From: an uncultured Enorma sp. | Lineage (GTDB): Bacteria > Actinomycetota > Coriobacteriia > Coriobacteriales > Coriobacteriaceae | Direction: 5' to 3' | Assembly: GCA_905210055.1 (NCBI GenBank) | Contig: CAJLVH010000020.1 | Span: forward strand, 1 to 21,124 | Length of the DNA stretch: 21,124 bases | In this document: piece after piece, positions 13,699 to 21,124 of the stretch | How the letters are laid out: each line of letters opens with the position of its first letter | Position numbering within the stretch: position 1 is the first letter of the stretch | Made by a program: the position numbers and the translations under genes | The notes under the pieces: model-generated | Told to the model about the DNA's origin: nothing | Database searches by the model: none | The model's input: the letters and a program-made list of their open reading frames with translations, nothing else

Positions 13699-14985
13699 AT
13701 GTTCTGCACGAATTGCGGCAAGGAATTGCCCGAAGGAACGATGTTCTGTACGCAATGCGGGAGGCCTGTTGAAGCTGCGGCAACGCCTGGGGTCGCGCCG
13801 GCACCGCAGCCCGCTGCCGAGGAGGCGTCTGCCCCCGGTGCCGCTCCTGCACCGCAGCCCGCGGCGGTCGCGCCGGCGGCCAATCCCACGCCGGCGGCAG
13901 AACCCACCTATACGGAAGGCTCGCAGCCCGCGCCTGCATATGCCGCACCGCAGCCCGCGCCTGCCCCCAATCCCGTATCGGCACCCGAACAGCCCAAGAA
14001 GAAGGGCGGCAAGGGCAAGATTGTGGGCATCGTGCTGGGTATCGTGGTGCTCGTTGCCGTGCTCGGCGTGGGCGGGTACTTCGTCTACACGAACTTCTTC
14101 GCCACAGGTCCCGAAGAGGTCATTATGGAGGACCTTGAGGCACAGCTCGCAGATTACTCCGATCCCACAACGGGCAATGGCGACCGTCTCATGACCGAGG
14201 CGGATAACGTGCTCTCCGGCCTTGTGGCGTACCCGAGTCCGGGTGCCGACGCGTACGAGGCGTGGCTCGAGGACAGCTCCTACACGGTGGACGGCGTCGT
14301 GGTGGCAGACGATGGCGACACGGCGACGGCGACTGCCACGGTGACGCACGCGCCGCTCATTGAGTTCGTCGAGAATCACGAGGGTCTTGCGGACGACCCC
14401 GGCGAGCCTCAGGAGACGACGCTCGAGCTCACCTACGTGCGTGACGGCTCTTCCTGGACTGCCGACGGCGACGAGCTCGAAGAGGCGGTCTTCACGGCGT
14501 ATCTACCCTCCGATGAAGAGCTCATCATCTCGGACGTCGACAGTTATTTCGAGGCGGACGACGACATGCGCTCGGGTTTCATCGCCGGGCTCGAGAGCGG
14601 ATCGGGTGGAGAGCTCGACCAGCTCGGCATCTCGGCCGATGAGTTCGCCGACGCCTACCTCGACGGCTACGGCTACGAAGTGGGCACGGTGACGGTCGAT
14701 GGCGACACCGCCGAGGTCGAGGTGACGGTCACGATCAAGTCGTATGCCGAGATCATGAGCACATTCGAGAGTAACTTCAATGCATGGGCGGAGTCGGTCG
14801 ACCCCTCGACAATCACGAGCGAGGACCAGGTGTATCAGAAGGCCGGCGAGATGCTTATGGAGGCAGCGCAGGCGGCAGAACCGGAAGCGTACGATGCCAC
14901 ACTCACATTCTCGCAGGACAGCAGTGGCGTATGGTGGATGGATTCCAGCTCGGAATACGAGCTCATGAGTATCCTGGGTCTCTAA
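13699..14985 (+). CDS. zinc-ribbon, single-pass membrane protein
   Basis: This 428-residue protein opens with a zinc ribbon, CTNC (3-6) and CTQC (17-20), then a Pro/Ala-rich low-complexity linker (about 25-100) with repeated APAPQPAA-like units, a lysine-rich KKKGGKGK stop and one transmembrane helix (about 108-131). The remainder should lie outside. It has a first extracellular domain (about 140-280) with DGVVVADDGDTATATATV, and a second (about 285-428) that matches the preceding lipoprotein. The ATG has GGAGGA (13689-13694) just upstream. Zinc-ribbon plus membrane helix proteins are common in gut Actinobacteria and Firmicutes, with unknown roles, perhaps envelope sensing. The inside zinc ribbon and outside domain suggest signalling across the membrane, but no partner is visible. 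Confidence 0.85.
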   Translation: MFCTNCGKELPEGTMFCTQCGRPVEAAATPGVAPAPQPAAEEASAPGAAPAPQPAAVAPAANPTPAAEPTYTEGSQPAPAYAAPQPAPAPNPVSAPEQPKKKGGKGKIVGIVLGIVVLVAVLGVGGYFVYTNFFATGPEEVIMEDLEAQLADYSDPTTGNGDRLMTEADNVLSGLVAYPSPGADAYEAWLEDSSYTVDGVVVADDGDTATATATVTHAPLIEFVENHEGLADDPGEPQETTLELTYVRDGSSWTADGDELEEAVFTAYLPSDEELIISDVDSYFEADDDMRSGFIAGLESGSGGELDQLGISADEFADAYLDGYGYEVGTVTVDGDTAEVEVTVTIKSYAEIMSTFESNFNAWAESVDPSTITSEDQVYQKAGEMLMEAAQAAEPEAYDATLTFSQDSSGVWWMDSSSEYELMSILGL

Positions 14986-15005
14986 AGCCGATAGCGAGAT
15001 AGCAT

Positions 15006-15041
15006 AAGGCGGGGTGCTGCGATGGTGCGGTGCCCCGCCTT
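15006..15041. terminator. bidirectional terminator between convergent genes
   Basis: AAGGCGGGG (15006-15014) pairs perfectly with CCCCGCCTT (15033-15041) around an 18-base loop. It lies between the stop of the zinc-ribbon gene and the stop of the phosphatase on the other strand. T-runs are short on both sides (GCGTTT on the + strand), so it is a moderate terminator. Confidence 0.65.
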
Positions 15042-15045
15042 GCGT

Positions 15046-15708
15046 TTACACGCCGGTAAGCGCGATGAGCTCATCGGGGTGCTCGAGGATGAAATCCGCG
15101 CCCGCCGCTTCGAGCTCGGTTGCGCCGCGAAAGCCCCATGCCGCGCCTGCCACGAGCAAGCCGGCGTTGTGGCCGGTTTGTACGTCAACGTTGCTATCAC
15201 CCACGTAGAGAACCCTTTGGGGGTCGGCACCGAGCCGATCAAGCACGTAACGCGTGATGGGTACCGCGGGCTTGGGCGGGAAGGCGGCAAGCGCGCCCTG
15301 CACGACCGCGAACCGTTGCCCGAAGAAGCGCTCGACGAGCGGCAGCGCTGCGTCGTGATCCTTGTTTGTGAGGACGGCGAGGGTGATGCCCGCCGCCCGA
15401 AGGCTATCGAGTGCCTCGATGATGCCGGGATACGGCGCGGTGTGATCTTCCTTGTGCTCGGCGTAGCGAGCGCGGAATTCGGCAAGAGCCTGTGCGAACA
15501 TCGCCTCATCGCCCAGGTATTCCGCGGGCATGATGCGCTCGACGAGCTTGAGCATGCCGTTGCCCACCTTATAGCGGTAGGCATCGAGGGGAAACGTCGG
15601 CCAACCATGCAGCTCGCAGACGTAGTTGCAGGCGCAGGCGAGATCCTCGAGGGTGTTCAAGATCGTGCCGTCGAGGTCGAAGACGGCATGCGTGAACCGA
15701 GCGTTCAT
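15046..15708 (-). CDS. HAD-superfamily phosphatase, phosphoglycolate phosphatase-like
   Basis: This 220-residue HAD hydrolase has all four motifs: FDLDGTILNT with nucleophile Asp11 and acid Asp13, VLTNK (Thr114), PPKPA (Lys146) and VGDSNVD (Asp171, Asp175). A helical cap between motifs 1 and 2 makes it a C1-type enzyme like Gph. A GTG codon directly before the ATG is an alternative start with an RBS (AAAGG) six bases upstream, so the start could be at 15711. It follows hypE by about 60 bases on the same strand and is probably in the same transcript, though it has no known role in hydrogenase maturation. Substrate is likely a small phosphate ester. Confidence 0.87.
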   Translation of the reverse strand: MNARFTHAVFDLDGTILNTLEDLACACNYVCELHGWPTFPLDAYRYKVGNGMLKLVERIMPAEYLGDEAMFAQALAEFRARYAEHKEDHTAPYPGIIEALDSLRAAGITLAVLTNKDHDAALPLVERFFGQRFAVVQGALAAFPPKPAVPITRYVLDRLGADPQRVLYVGDSNVDVQTGHNAGLLVAGAAWGFRGATELEAAGADFILEHPDELIALTGV

Positions 15709-15769
15709 CACAAGGTGCCTTTCAGATCGGTACGTGATGCTTCCATGTTTAGCGTCGGATCATCACGGT

Positions 15770-16789
15770 CTAGCAGATACGGGGGAGCTGTTCGCCGACG
15801 AGCATGTCGAGGATGCGCGTCGACCCCCAGGGTGTGCGTACGGTCACGCGCGGGCTTGCCGAGACCTCGCGCACCGCTCCTATGATGGCCGCTTCCGTGC
15901 CCGAGGGGTGCGCTTGCATGGCAGCGAGTGCCGCTTCAGCCTCTTCGGGCGGAACGATCGCGACCATCTTGCCCTCGTTCGCGACCTGCAGCGGGTCGTA
16001 GCCGAGCATATCGCATGCGCTTTGCACCTCAGGTCGCACGGGGACGGCGTCCTCGTCGATTTCGATATCCACGCAGCTCGCGATCGCGAACTCGTTCAGG
16101 GTGCTCGCGAGGCCCCCGCGGGTGGGGTCGCGGAAGCACCGGACGTGCGGTGCCGCCTCGAGCACCGCTGCGACGAGTCCATTGAGCGGGGCCGCATCGC
16201 TCACGATGCTCGTTTGGAACGAGAGGCCTTCGCGCACGCTCATGATGGCGATACCGTGGTCGCCGAGCGTGCCGGAGACGAGTACGATGTCGCCCGGCTC
16301 ACAGGCGCTGCTCGCAAGGTTCACGCCCTCGGGGACGTCGCCCACTCCTGCGGTGTTGAGATAGATGCCGTCCGCGCAGCCCCGTTCAACGACTTTCGTG
16401 TCACCGGTGATGATTGCTACGTTCGCCTCGCGCGCGGCTTCTGCCATGCTCGTGCAGATGCGGCGCAGGTCGTCGAGGGGAAACCCCTCCTCGATTACAA
16501 AGCCGCAGGAAAGGTAGCGCACATGGGCGCCCGAGGTTGCCACGTCGTTCACCGTGCCGCATACCGCGAGTCTGCCGATGTCTCCACCGGGGAAGGTGTG
16601 CGGCGTGACGACGAAGGTGTCGGTGGAAAGCGCGATGCGTCCCGTAGGCGGCAACGCGGCGACGCCGGCATCGTTGCCGGCATGCAGCTCGGGCGCGTCG
16701 AACGCCTCAAGGAACACCTCGTCGATGAGGCGCTTCATCATGGCTCCGCCCGACCCATGTCCGAGCTGAACGGTTTCGCAAGATAGCAT
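15770..16789 (-). CDS. hypE: hydrogenase maturation factor HypE
   Basis: This 339-residue protein dehydrates the thiocarboxamide on its own C-terminal cysteine to thiocyanate, providing cyanide for the NiFe-hydrogenase iron. It ends in PRIC, with the conserved terminal Cys339. GHGSGG (10-15) opens the N-terminal ATP-binding region, followed by STDTFVV, CGTVNDVATSGA and IITGDTKVV, the PurM-like fold signatures. AAGGAG precedes the start by six bases. It follows hypD by 53 bases that contain the second copy of the 30-base palindromic repeat. It receives the carbamoyl group from HypF, encoded in the same operon. Confidence 0.96.
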   Translation of the reverse strand: MLSCETVQLGHGSGGAMMKRLIDEVFLEAFDAPELHAGNDAGVAALPPTGRIALSTDTFVVTPHTFPGGDIGRLAVCGTVNDVATSGAHVRYLSCGFVIEEGFPLDDLRRICTSMAEAAREANVAIITGDTKVVERGCADGIYLNTAGVGDVPEGVNLASSACEPGDIVLVSGTLGDHGIAIMSVREGLSFQTSIVSDAAPLNGLVAAVLEAAPHVRCFRDPTRGGLASTLNEFAIASCVDIEIDEDAVPVRPEVQSACDMLGYDPLQVANEGKMVAIVPPEEAEAALAAMQAHPSGTEAAIIGAVREVSASPRVTVRTPWGSTRILDMLVGEQLPRIC

Positions 16790-16806
16790 CGTTGCTCCTT
16801 AACGCC

Positions 16807-16836
16807 AGATGTTAAAAACCCCTGGGGTTATTTTAC
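16807..16836 (-). repeat. 30-base palindromic repeat, copy 2 (hypD-hypE gap)
   Basis: Read on the - strand this is 28/30 identical to 7390-7419, in the same orientation relative to its genes. It begins seven bases after the hypD stop codon. The only two differences are adjacent (TA here, AT there), and each version keeps the flanking stem with one mismatch. A weak intra-operon terminator or a shared protein or RNA-processing site are the main options. Confidence 0.75.
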
Positions 16837-16842
16837 ACGGGG

Positions 16843-17937
16843 TCAATCCCGATAGCGGTAATGCGCGGCGCAGCTGCCCTCGCTCGAGACCATGCACGGG
16901 CCCACCGGGTGCTCGGGCGTGCACGTGCGGGCGAAGAGCGGGCAGGAGGTCGGTGCAATAACGCCGCGCAGCACGTCGCCGCAACGGCACCCGCGCGGCT
17001 CGCTCACGGGTTCGACCTCCACCGCAAAGCGGCGCGCGGCATCGAAGCGCGCAAACGTATCGCGGATGCGCAGACCAGAGCCGGGAAGCGGGCCGAGCCC
17101 GCGCCAGGTGGCATCCGCGTGCTCGAAGACGCGCTCACAGAGGCTGCGCGCCACCGGGTTCCCGTCGTCGCGGACTCCGCGGCGGTAGGCGTTCACGATG
17201 GCGGGCTGTCCGCTCGTCACCATCTCGACGAGCAGCGCGATGCCCTCCAGGATGTCCACCGGCTCGAATCCGGTTATGACGCCGGGGGTTTCGAACTCGT
17301 CGACGAGAAAGCGGAATGGCGCGGCGCCCGTGATGGTAGAGACATGGCCGGGAAGGATGAAGCCGTCGACAGCGCACGCAGGATCGCTCGCGATAGCGCG
17401 CAGTGCAGCTGGCGTGGTCTTGTGCATGCAAAGCACGGAGAAATTCGCGAGCCCACGCTCTTCGGCAGCAAGGATGCTCGCTGCGATGAGGGGTGCTGTG
17501 GTCTCGAACCCGATACCCAGGAAGACGACCTCGCGTTCGGGGCGCTTCACCGCGAGCTCGATGGCGTCGAGTGGCGAGTAGACGATGCGGATGTCGTGCC
17601 CGGCAGATTTCTCTTCCGTGAGCGACGAGCTGCTGCCGGGCACGCGCATCATGTCGCCGAACGTGGCGACGGTGAGGCCGTCTTGCCGTGCGAGCGCGAT
17701 GGCGTGGTCGATGTCGTGGTTCGCCGTCACGCAGACCGGGCATCCCGGGCCAGAGAGCAGCTGTAGGTTGCGGGGGAGCATGGAGCGGAAACCATAGCGC
17801 CCGATGCTCATGGTGTGCGTACCGCAGACCTCCATGAGGTTGATGTGCCGGTCGCCGACGATGTGCTCGATGCGAGCGATGAGCTCGCGCGCGAGCTTGG
17901 GATCGCGAAAGGCTTCGAGGTCGAGTGCGCTCGTCAT
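16843..17937 (-). CDS. hypD: hydrogenase maturation factor HypD
   Basis: This 364-residue Fe-S protein forms, with HypC, the scaffold on which the Fe(CN)2CO unit is built. Visible motifs are MEVCGTHTMSI with Cys38, SGPGCPVCV with Cys66 and Cys69, GFETTAP (143-149) and LPGHVSTITG. The C-terminal region has several cysteines (GCRCGD, TSCPLFARTC, VGPCMV) that fit the 4Fe-4S cluster. Its ATG overlaps the hypC stop (ATGA), so the two partners are coupled. Full length for the family. Confidence 0.97.
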   Translation of the reverse strand: MTSALDLEAFRDPKLARELIARIEHIVGDRHINLMEVCGTHTMSIGRYGFRSMLPRNLQLLSGPGCPVCVTANHDIDHAIALARQDGLTVATFGDMMRVPGSSSSLTEEKSAGHDIRIVYSPLDAIELAVKRPEREVVFLGIGFETTAPLIAASILAAEERGLANFSVLCMHKTTPAALRAIASDPACAVDGFILPGHVSTITGAAPFRFLVDEFETPGVITGFEPVDILEGIALLVEMVTSGQPAIVNAYRRGVRDDGNPVARSLCERVFEHADATWRGLGPLPGSGLRIRDTFARFDAARRFAVEVEPVSEPRGCRCGDVLRGVIAPTSCPLFARTCTPEHPVGPCMVSSEGSCAAHYRYRD

Positions 17938-18215
17938 GAGTGTGCTGCCTGGGATGGGACTGTCTGGTAGGTGCTTGCGCTCAGCCCGAGGTCTTCGGAG
18001 GCGAGTTCATCCAGCTCGCGGACGATCTGGATGGTCTCTTCGGCTTGCTCGGCATCGATGACCTCGATAGCGAAGCCAGCGTGCACGAGCACCCAATCAC
18101 CGATCCGAGCGCTTGGCGTAAGTGAAAGCGAGATGTCGCGGCGGACTCCCATCATGTCGATCGTCGCCGTGCTATCGCGCACATCGACGATCTGTCCCGG
18201 TATGGCAAGGCACAT
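17934..18215 (-). CDS. hypC: hydrogenase maturation chaperone HypC
   Basis: This 93-residue protein begins MCLAIPG, the hallmark of HypC/HybG; Cys2 carries the iron unit with HypD and delivers it to the hydrogenase large-subunit precursor. GDWVLVHAGFAIE matches the conserved C-terminal half of the fold. The last 25 residues are less conserved. AAAGGAG lies just upstream. It overlaps hypD by four bases and follows hypF by 42 bases. Confidence 0.97.
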   Translation of the reverse strand: MCLAIPGQIVDVRDSTATIDMMGVRRDISLSLTPSARIGDWVLVHAGFAIEVIDAEQAEETIQIVRELDELASEDLGLSASTYQTVPSQAAHS

Positions 18216-18257
18216 GATTGCTCCTTTAGCTTGGTCGCGTTAGATGGTACCCCGCCG

Positions 18258-20852
18258 TCATGCGGAGGGCAAACCCTCGCTGTGCCGTGCGCGGGCGATT
18301 GCGGCCTGGCCGTACGCGATGCCGCCGTCGTTGAGCGGGATGCGTTCCGGCACCAGTACGCGCAGGCCGTTCGCTTCCAGGCGCTTCCACGTTTCTTCGA
18401 GGATGAGGCGGTTCATGAAGACGCCGCCGCCCAGTGCCGCGGTGTGCAGGCCACGTTCACGTGCGATCGCGGCGGCGACATCGGCGGCCATGCGTGCGAC
18501 GGCGGCATGGACGGCAAATGCGAGTGCGCACGCGTCGCTGGCGCTGGCGATGCCGTCGAGCAGCGCAGTGAGCAGGGGTGCCGGATCGGCGTGCAGCACG
18601 TTTTCTGCGTTCTCGCGATGCCCCAGCGCTCGGTTTTCCCGCGATTCACCTGAAGCATAGGCGAGGGGGGCGAACGTGCTGTGCGTATGGGAGGAGCTAA
18701 CGGCATCCGAGCCATGTTCCCGGAGACGTGCCCGGCTCGCCGCTGCCTCAAGTTCGATCGCGGGCTCTCCATCGTAGGACGCGTGCTCACATATGCCCAG
18801 GATGGCGGCGCAGGCGTCGAGGAAGCGCCCCATGCTGCTCGTGAGGGGGCTGTTGATGCCGCGTTCGAGCATGGTGTCCAGTATGCCGCGCGCTTCGTCT
18901 CCCAAGCTCTGGAGCAGGCGCGTCGCTCCGGGATGCTCGAGCAGGCCGTGCTGCCGCAGAAGCGCAAAGGCCGAACGGCGCGGATCGCGGATGGCCGCGG
19001 CTCCGCCGGGAAGCGGCCAGGGTGCGAGATGCGCGGCGCGCTCGAAACCAGAAAGCGTTGCGACGAGGAACTCTCCGCCCCAGATGGTCCCGTCTGTGCC
19101 CGCCCCGGTGCCATCGAACGCGATGCCCACCACGGGTTCCCGTACGTCGAAGTTCTCGTAGGCGGCTGCCTCGGCTATCGCGGCGCCGATATGCGCATGG
19201 TGGTGCTGCACCTCGATGAGGGGAAGGCCGTGCCTCGCCGCCGCGCTGCGCGCCCATTGTGCGGTGAGATAGGTCGGATGCAGATCGCAGGCGATGATAT
19301 CCGGTTCAAGATCGAACAGGCTGCACGAGCGCTCGCGTGCCTCGTGCCAAGCGTCGAGGGCGCTCGCATGCTCCACATCTCCAACATGCTGGGAGAGGAA
19401 GCAGAGCGCGGTTCCTTGACTCTGTTCGCGCGTGAGGGCAAGCGTCGCCTTTTGTTCACTCCCGCAGGCAAGGATGCAAGGAGCCCCGGCTGCCTGCGCG
19501 GTCTCGTGTGTACGGGGAGATTTCGTGACATCCGCGGCGGGTAACTCGAGCGGTTGCGGCGCATAACCTCGCGCGCGGCGCACGGCGAGCTTGGTTCCCC
19601 GGGCGCCGACGCGCACCACGGAATCGTCGTAGCGCGAGAGAATGGCGCGGTCGTTTCCCAGAAGCGCATCGGCGATGCCGCCCTCGACAAGGCGCTCCCA
19701 CGCGCGCGCGTCGTCGGTCTCTATGGGCTCTCCGCTCACGTTGCCACTTGTCATGATGAGCGCCCCGATGCCGCGCGAGGCGCATGCGGCGAGCAGCAGA
19801 TGCTGCAGCGGGGTATATGGAAGCATCACACCGAGCTCGGGCAGCTGAAAGGCGACGTTAGAGGCAAGCAGCGCGCCCGCGCTCGTCGCCGGGGTAGGCG
19901 CAGCATCGCTCGTCGAGTGTCGGCGTACGAGGACGATCGGGCGCACACTGCCGGCGAGCAGGCTGCGCTCGCCGTCCGATACCGCGCAGATGCGCTCGAT
20001 GTCTTCTATGGCACGAACCATCACCGCGAACGGCTTTCTCGGCCGGCGCTTCCGCGCGCGCAGCGTCGCGACCGCGCGCTCATCGCTCGCGTTGCACGTC
20101 AGATGAAAGCCGCCGAGCCCCTTGATCGCCACGACGCCGCCCGCGGCGAGCACGTTCGCACAGCGCTCGATGATGCTGTCGCTTTCCACGCGCGTCACGC
20201 CGACGCGGGTTGCCTGTTCGGTGCGCTCGCGCCAGGTAATATGAGGTCCGCAGGCAAAGCATGCATCCGGTTGGGCGTGGAAGCGCCGGTCGAGCGGATC
20301 GGCGTACTCGTGGGCGCATGCGTCGCACATGGGGAAGGCCGCCATCGACGTCGCGGCGCGATCGTAGGGGAGCGAGCGGATGATGGTGAAGCGCGGCCCG
20401 CAGTTCGTACAGTTGATAAAGGGGTAGTGGTAGCGGCGATCACCGGGGTCGAACAGCTCGCGCAGGCAGTCGGGGCAGGTCGCGATGTCCGGCGAGACGA
20501 GTGTCGTGCGCTCGGCGTCTTCGCTGGATGCGAGGATGCGGAATGGTTCGCGCGCGTCCGCACCGTGCGTCGGGGCGTGCGAACAGCTGCGTTCGTCCTC
20601 GCCCACGGCATCTTCGGCCGGCGAAACCACGATACCGTCGATGCGCGCGGCAGCCGGGGCACAGTCGCGCAGCGCGTGCACGAAGGCATCGAGTGCGGCC
20701 TGCTCCGCCGTAGCCTCGATGTGTACGCCGTCGCCTGCGTTCAGCACCCATCCACGCACGCCGGCAGCGACGGCCTCGCGGTACACGAATGGCCGCATGC
20801 CCACGCCCTGGACGATGCCGGTGATATGGATGCGAACGCGCTGCACGGACAT
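18258..20852 (-). CDS. hypF: carbamoyltransferase HypF
   Basis: This 864-residue enzyme uses carbamoyl phosphate and ATP to load HypE. Domains in order: acylphosphatase (GIVQGVGMRPFVYREA, 12-27), two zinc fingers with paired cysteines (126/129, 148/151, 176/179, 198/201), a YrdC-like domain (about 220-430, KGLGGFHL, MTSGNVSGEP) and a Kae1-like domain with VQHHHAHI (548-555), FDGTGAGTDGT and LGGGVFMN. It is about 100 residues longer than usual HypF: extra segments lie near 81-103 and 709-757, the second rich in Ser, His, Arg and Glu. All catalytic motifs are intact. It starts 10 bases after the nikR stop with little RBS, so translational coupling is likely. Confidence 0.96.
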   Translation of the reverse strand: MSVQRVRIHITGIVQGVGMRPFVYREAVAAGVRGWVLNAGDGVHIEATAEQAALDAFVHALRDCAPAAARIDGIVVSPAEDAVGEDERSCSHAPTHGADAREPFRILASSEDAERTTLVSPDIATCPDCLRELFDPGDRRYHYPFINCTNCGPRFTIIRSLPYDRAATSMAAFPMCDACAHEYADPLDRRFHAQPDACFACGPHITWRERTEQATRVGVTRVESDSIIERCANVLAAGGVVAIKGLGGFHLTCNASDERAVATLRARKRRPRKPFAVMVRAIEDIERICAVSDGERSLLAGSVRPIVLVRRHSTSDAAPTPATSAGALLASNVAFQLPELGVMLPYTPLQHLLLAACASRGIGALIMTSGNVSGEPIETDDARAWERLVEGGIADALLGNDRAILSRYDDSVVRVGARGTKLAVRRARGYAPQPLELPAADVTKSPRTHETAQAAGAPCILACGSEQKATLALTREQSQGTALCFLSQHVGDVEHASALDAWHEARERSCSLFDLEPDIIACDLHPTYLTAQWARSAAARHGLPLIEVQHHHAHIGAAIAEAAAYENFDVREPVVGIAFDGTGAGTDGTIWGGEFLVATLSGFERAAHLAPWPLPGGAAAIRDPRRSAFALLRQHGLLEHPGATRLLQSLGDEARGILDTMLERGINSPLTSSMGRFLDACAAILGICEHASYDGEPAIELEAAASRARLREHGSDAVSSSHTHSTFAPLAYASGESRENRALGHRENAENVLHADPAPLLTALLDGIASASDACALAFAVHAAVARMAADVAAAIARERGLHTAALGGGVFMNRLILEETWKRLEANGLRVLVPERIPLNDGGIAYGQAAIARARHSEGLPSA

Positions 20853-20862
20853 GAGCGGCCCG

Positions 20863-21124
20863 CTACCAATCGAGGCTCGACTCCGTGGCGGCGCAGGTGA
20901 GCTTGCCGTGCTTCACGCCGCGGAGTGCGAGGAGCTTGTCCGCGAGCTCGTAGACGCGCTCGCCCTTGCCGCGAAGCGCGAGGATTTCGAGGCAATTATG
21001 GTGATCGAGGTGCACGTGCATCGTCGAGACGATCTCTGCTGTGTAATCGTGCTGCACCTCGTCGAGCCGGCGCGTGAGGTCGCCGGTATGGTGGTCGTAG
21101 ATCATGGAGAGCGAGCCTATGACC
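20863..21124 (-). CDS. nikR: nickel-responsive regulator NikR, C-terminal part
   Basis: The gene runs off the window; 86 C-terminal residues are visible, reading VIGSLSMIYDHHTGDLTRRL onward. This is the ACT-like nickel-binding and tetramerisation domain of NikR. The nickel ligands have the exact family spacing: QH, then 11 residues on the first His of MHVH, two on the second His, and six on the Cys of HHNCLE (His76, His87, His89 and Cys95 in E. coli). RGVKHGKL near the end is also typical. The N-terminal ribbon-helix-helix DNA-binding half is outside. An internal ATG at 21105 is not the true start. It heads the hyp operon here. Confidence 0.93.
   Translation of the reverse strand, partial: VIGSLSMIYDHHTGDLTRRLDEVQHDYTAEIVSTMHVHLDHHNCLEILALRGKGERVYELADKLLALRGVKHGKLTCAATESSLDW

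Noticed and set aside
19554..20900. 448-residue + strand frame opposite hypF
   Set aside because: HypF on the - strand has all expected motifs over this range. The + frame has none and no RBS context.

Overview
The window is high-GC bacterial chromosome with tightly packed genes, Shine-Dalgarno sites close to AGGAG and strong GC bias at third codon positions. Gene content (uronate catabolism, a NikR-headed hydrogenase maturation operon, a zinc-ribbon membrane protein beside a paralogous lipoprotein) fits an anaerobic gut actinobacterium of the Coriobacteriia, possibly Collinsella or a relative. That placement is an inference from style and content; no rRNA or other marker gene is present.

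Region 1 (about 1-10031, + strand) is a ten-gene uronate-type carbohydrate operon. In order: an RpiB/LacAB-family isomerase resembling the unsaturated-uronate isomerase DhuI, a GldA-type iron alcohol dehydrogenase, a 66-residue membrane protein, an IolC-type PfkB kinase, a YczE/YitT-type membrane protein, a membrane-anchored protein of uncertain fold, an aldo/keto reductase, tagaturonate reductase (uxaB), altronate dehydratase (uxaA) and a second aldo/keto reductase. UxaB and UxaA take tagaturonate through altronate to 2-keto-3-deoxygluconate (KDG). The isomerase plus one of the reductases could feed unsaturated uronates into the same KDG pool, and the IolC-like kinase is the only sugar-acid kinase in view. 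No uronate isomerase, KDPG aldolase, transporter or regulator lies in the window. The larger gaps in this operon hold unusually stable inverted repeats.

Region 2 (10032-12154) starts with a 583-base convergent gap: a possible gene remnant, a 129-base element bounded by perfect 19-base inverted repeats, a further hairpin and a strong intrinsic terminator. A FucO-type iron alcohol dehydrogenase on the - strand follows. The divergent gap before pyrE holds an operator-like palindrome and a structured pyrE leader.

Region 3 (12155-15045, + strand) has pyrE, a small lipoprotein and a zinc-ribbon, single-pass membrane protein. The last two share a C-terminal domain and look like a tandem duplication.

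Region 4 (15046-21124, - strand) is one operon read right to left: nikR (cut by the window edge), hypF, hypC, hypD, hypE, then a HAD phosphatase. HypF and HypE make the cyanide ligands of the NiFe-hydrogenase active site and HypC and HypD assemble the Fe(CN)2CO unit; NikR suggests nickel control. hypA, hypB and hydrogenase structural genes are not in the window.

The most striking unexplained signal is a 30-base palindromic sequence found twice (28/30 identical), each copy just after a stop codon inside a different operon: between uxaB and uxaA, and between hypD and hypE.
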